In this document: positions 5,108-6,889 of the stretch, piece by piece | How positions within the stretch are numbered: the first letter of the stretch is position 1 | Layout of the letters: every line of letters starts with the position of its first letter | NCBI GenBank assembly: GCA_900751035.1 | Contig: CAADSF010000331.1 | Span: forward strand, 1-6,889 | Direction of reading: 5' to 3' | DNA: 6,889 nt | Origin: an uncultured Oscillospiraceae bacterium | Lineage (GTDB): Bacteria > Bacillota > Clostridia > Oscillospirales > Oscillospiraceae | Notes under the pieces: model-generated | Told to the model about the DNA's origin: nothing | Seen by the model: only the letters and a program-made list of their open reading frames with translations | Databases searched by the model: none | Made by a program: the position numbers and the translations under genes

Positions 5108-5823
5108 AAACTGAACTGACCCGCTATTTTCGAAATTCCCTTTACTGGTTCGTTCTGGTCGCCGGGTTATCCGTCCGGGCTGTCCTCGCCTATTTCGATT
5201 CCCGATTCCACAGTGATGCGTTCTGGTCGCTATCCGCAGAATTCTGGAATAAGATAGGCTCCGTAACACTCGGTTTTCTGGTTCTGCTCGTTCTGATCCG
5301 TCTGTTTTCCGCGGATCGTGAAACAGGAGTCTTTCCCGTCATCAACAGCACCGCCTATGGTCGAATCACGCTGTTTCGGAACCGGTTGATTGCCGGGAGC
5401 ATTGCCGCTTCGGCTGGTGCTGTGCTGTTAGCAGCCGGAAATCATGCGCTGTCAATTCTCATTTCCGGCAGGCTTCCCCAACCGGATGGTTGGAATCACG
5501 CATGGTTCCGCAGCACGGCGATCGTTCTCATCGGAACAATTGGATTTTTCCTCTTTGCGGCATTTGTATGTGACAGCCTGAAGAATCAGCCGGCGGCCAT
5601 GTGCATCTGCGGAGCTCCGTTTGCGTTCAGCTATTTTATCAATGCCGCTGTGCTGAAAAAGTTTGAATTCTTCTGGTTTGTCCGGTATGGATTTTTTGCA
5701 GAATGGATGCGCGGACGGAGAATCGATGTGACCCCCGGAGTCTGGTGTGTCTGGTACGCGCTGTTATTGGGTGGGTTACTATTGGCCGCCATCCATCAAA
5801 GAAAGGAGCGCAAGGAATTATGA
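5104..5823 (+). CDS. ABC-2-type transporter permease subunit (second)
   Basis: A 239-residue membrane protein with about six helices (near 12-30, 50-67, 96-118, 136-155, 165-182 and 212-229) and a basic C-terminus (HQRKERKEL). Residues 71-94 (DRETGVFPVINSTAYGRITL, then FRNR) show the same coupling-region pattern as the first permease: acidic residue, glycine, small residues, GR and basic residues. The two are therefore probably diverged halves of one heterodimeric channel. No clear ribosome site lies in front; initiation very likely depends on the ATGA overlap with the previous stop (5104-5107). Its own TGA overlaps the ATPase start the same way. Confidence 0.72.
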   Translation: MKTELTRYFRNSLYWFVLVAGLSVRAVLAYFDSRFHSDAFWSLSAEFWNKIGSVTLGFLVLLVLIRLFSADRETGVFPVINSTAYGRITLFRNRLIAGSIAASAGAVLLAAGNHALSILISGRLPQPDGWNHAWFRSTAIVLIGTIGFFLFAAFVCDSLKNQPAAMCICGAPFAFSYFINAAVLKKFEFFWFVRYGFFAEWMRGRRIDVTPGVWCVWYALLLGGLLLAAIHQRKERKEL

Positions 5824-6680
5824 AGCTTTCCTTCGAACATATCAGCAAGCTCTACGGCAATACGGCCGCGCTGCAGCAGATCGACCTGACGCTGGGGCCG
5901 GGCGTCTATGGCTTGCTCGGTCCAAACGGAGCCGGGAAGACGACGCTGATGCGGATCATGACGGATCTGCTCGCCCCATCGACCGGACGTGTCTTGCTGG
6001 ATGGGCAGGACATTGCGGTCATGGGTGCTGCGTTCCGGAAAAAGCTCGGCTATCTGCCGCAGGATTTCGGCGTTTATCCGAATTTCACAGCGGAGCAGTT
6101 TCTGCTCTATATCGCCAGATTAAAGGGCTTGTCAGAATTTGAGGCCAAGCGGCAGACAGATGATCTTCTGCATATGGTCGGTCTGGAGGACAAAAAGCAG
6201 AAAAAGCTGAAAGGTTTCTCCGGCGGACAGCGGCAGCGTGTGGGAATCGCGCAGGCGTTGCTTGGCGACCCCGAAATTCTGGTGCTGGACGAGCCAACGG
6301 GTGGACTTGACCCGGAAGAACGGATCCGGTTCCGCGGTATCATCAGTGATCTTTCCCAGCAAAAGCTCGTTTTGCTGTCGACGCATATTGTATCGGATCT
6401 CGAAGCAGTCGCAAACGAAATCATTCTGCTCCGGAAAGGTGTTGTTCTCGAAATGCAAAAGCCTGCTTCGTTGCTGGAGCAGCTGAACGGGCAAGTCTGG
6501 CTCGTTACAGTTCCAGCTGCGGACGAAACGGCACTCACAAAGCAATATACCTGCAGCAATGTCATGCACACAGACGGAAAAAGTGTGATCCGCCTGCTCA
6601 GCAAAAGCGCCCCTCGACCCGACGCGGTACCAACAGCACCCAATATGGAGGATCTGTATCTATATTATTTCGGCAGATGA
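5820..6680 (+). CDS. ABC transporter ATP-binding subunit
   Basis: A 286-residue ATPase that would power the two permeases from the cytoplasmic side. All motifs are present: Walker A GPNGAGKTT (34-42), Q-loop glutamine 81 in LPQDFGVYP, signature FSGGQRQRVG (133-142, with F in place of the common L), Walker B ILVLDEP (153-159, catalytic E158), D-loop GGLD (161-164) and H-loop STHI (H189). A C-terminal extension of about 75 residues ends MEDLYLYYFGR, a tail common in exporter ATPases of the drug/lantibiotic type. The ATG at 5820 overlaps the previous TGA; AAAGGAG (5802-5808) lies eleven bases upstream. This is the last gene of the operon. Substrate not predictable. Confidence 0.95.
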   Translation: MKLSFEHISKLYGNTAALQQIDLTLGPGVYGLLGPNGAGKTTLMRIMTDLLAPSTGRVLLDGQDIAVMGAAFRKKLGYLPQDFGVYPNFTAEQFLLYIARLKGLSEFEAKRQTDDLLHMVGLEDKKQKKLKGFSGGQRQRVGIAQALLGDPEILVLDEPTGGLDPEERIRFRGIISDLSQQKLVLLSTHIVSDLEAVANEIILLRKGVVLEMQKPASLLEQLNGQVWLVTVPAADETALTKQYTCSNVMHTDGKSVIRLLSKSAPRPDAVPTAPNMEDLYLYYFGR

Positions 6681-6735
6681 TCGTCTGGCTGATTCTGGCT
6701 GGATCTCGGGTGCAGTAAAGTGCAGACTTTTTAGA

Positions 6736-6775
6736 AGGCAGCTTGCAAGTTTTTAGACCTGCAAGCTGCTTTTCT
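6736..6775 (+). terminator. Intrinsic terminator of the ECF/ABC operon
   Basis: GCAGCTTGCA (6738-6747) pairs perfectly with TGCAAGCTGC (6760-6769), with flanking AAG/TTT extending the stem. TTTTCTGTTATT follows. It lies 55 bases after the ATPase stop codon. Confidence 0.85.
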
Positions 6776-6779
6776 GTTA

Positions 6780-6812
6780 TTGCTTATCAAAGGCATTCTG
6801 CTTTATAAGCAA
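6780..6812. repeat. Bulged inverted repeat, AT-rich
   Basis: TTGCTTAT plus AAAG (6780-6791, with C6788 bulged) pairs with CTTT plus ATAAGCAA (6801-6812) around an eight-base loop. It directly follows the operon terminator. It may be a second, back-up structure or part of a convergent unit. Confidence 0.5.
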
Positions 6813-6821
6813 GCTAAAACA

Positions 6822-6853
6822 GCATGGCGGCGTCCTCCCGTGGGCCGCCATGC
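6822..6853 (-). terminator. Possible terminator for a gene entering from the right
   Basis: GCATGGCGGC (6822-6831) pairs perfectly with GCCGCCATGC (6844-6853) around twelve bases. On the minus strand it is followed by TGTTTTAGC, a modest U-run; on the plus strand only CTTT follows. It therefore probably ends a minus-strand gene lying beyond 6889. No coding sequence is visible from 6681 to the end. Confidence 0.55.
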
Positions 6854-6889
6854 CTTTAACTGCTGGGAATGACAGAAAGAAAGCAGCGG

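Noticed and set aside
6107..6643. Minus-strand open frame opposite the ATPase gene
   Set aside because: It is the shadow of a conserved ABC ATPase whose motifs are complete on the plus strand.

Overview
The window looks like an accessory segment of a low-to-mid GC Gram-positive chromosome, most likely a gut-type clostridial genome (Clostridia, perhaps Oscillospiraceae). The grounds are strong AGGAGG-type ribosome sites, sigma-A-like promoters with extended -10 elements, an anaerobe-style polyferredoxin, an ECF sigma/ABC operon and IS110-family debris. The taxon is an inference; no rRNA or marker gene is present.

Left part (1-1020): the 3' end of an IS110-family transposase runs off the left edge. 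Directly after it, on the minus strand, lies a gene with its own promoter and ribosome site (start at 943, stop at 484) that is broken by one frameshift. A second, shorter and more damaged copy of the 3' part of this gene lies at 2666-2820. Between the two copies most differences in the last two dozen minus-strand codons are synonymous, so the minus strand, not the open plus-strand frames, is the one that was coding.

Middle (1090-2575): a promoter region with three consecutive palindromes, one of them Fnr-like and placed as a class II activator site, precedes a NapH-type membrane protein with two C-terminal 4Fe-4S motifs. A long perfect hairpin terminates it. Behind it are remnants of two small membrane-protein reading frames, then the second repeat copy.

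Right part (2940-6775): a five-gene operon with every junction overlapping: ECF sigma factor, a six-helix membrane protein with no zinc-finger anti-sigma motif, two ABC-2-like permease subunits and an ABC ATPase, ending at a good intrinsic terminator. The likely logic is that the sigma factor is held or tuned by the membrane protein and drives its own operon, making an ABC exporter or stress-response pump in reply to an envelope signal. The substrate cannot be read from the sequence. The last ~110 bases hold two further inverted repeats and no gene.
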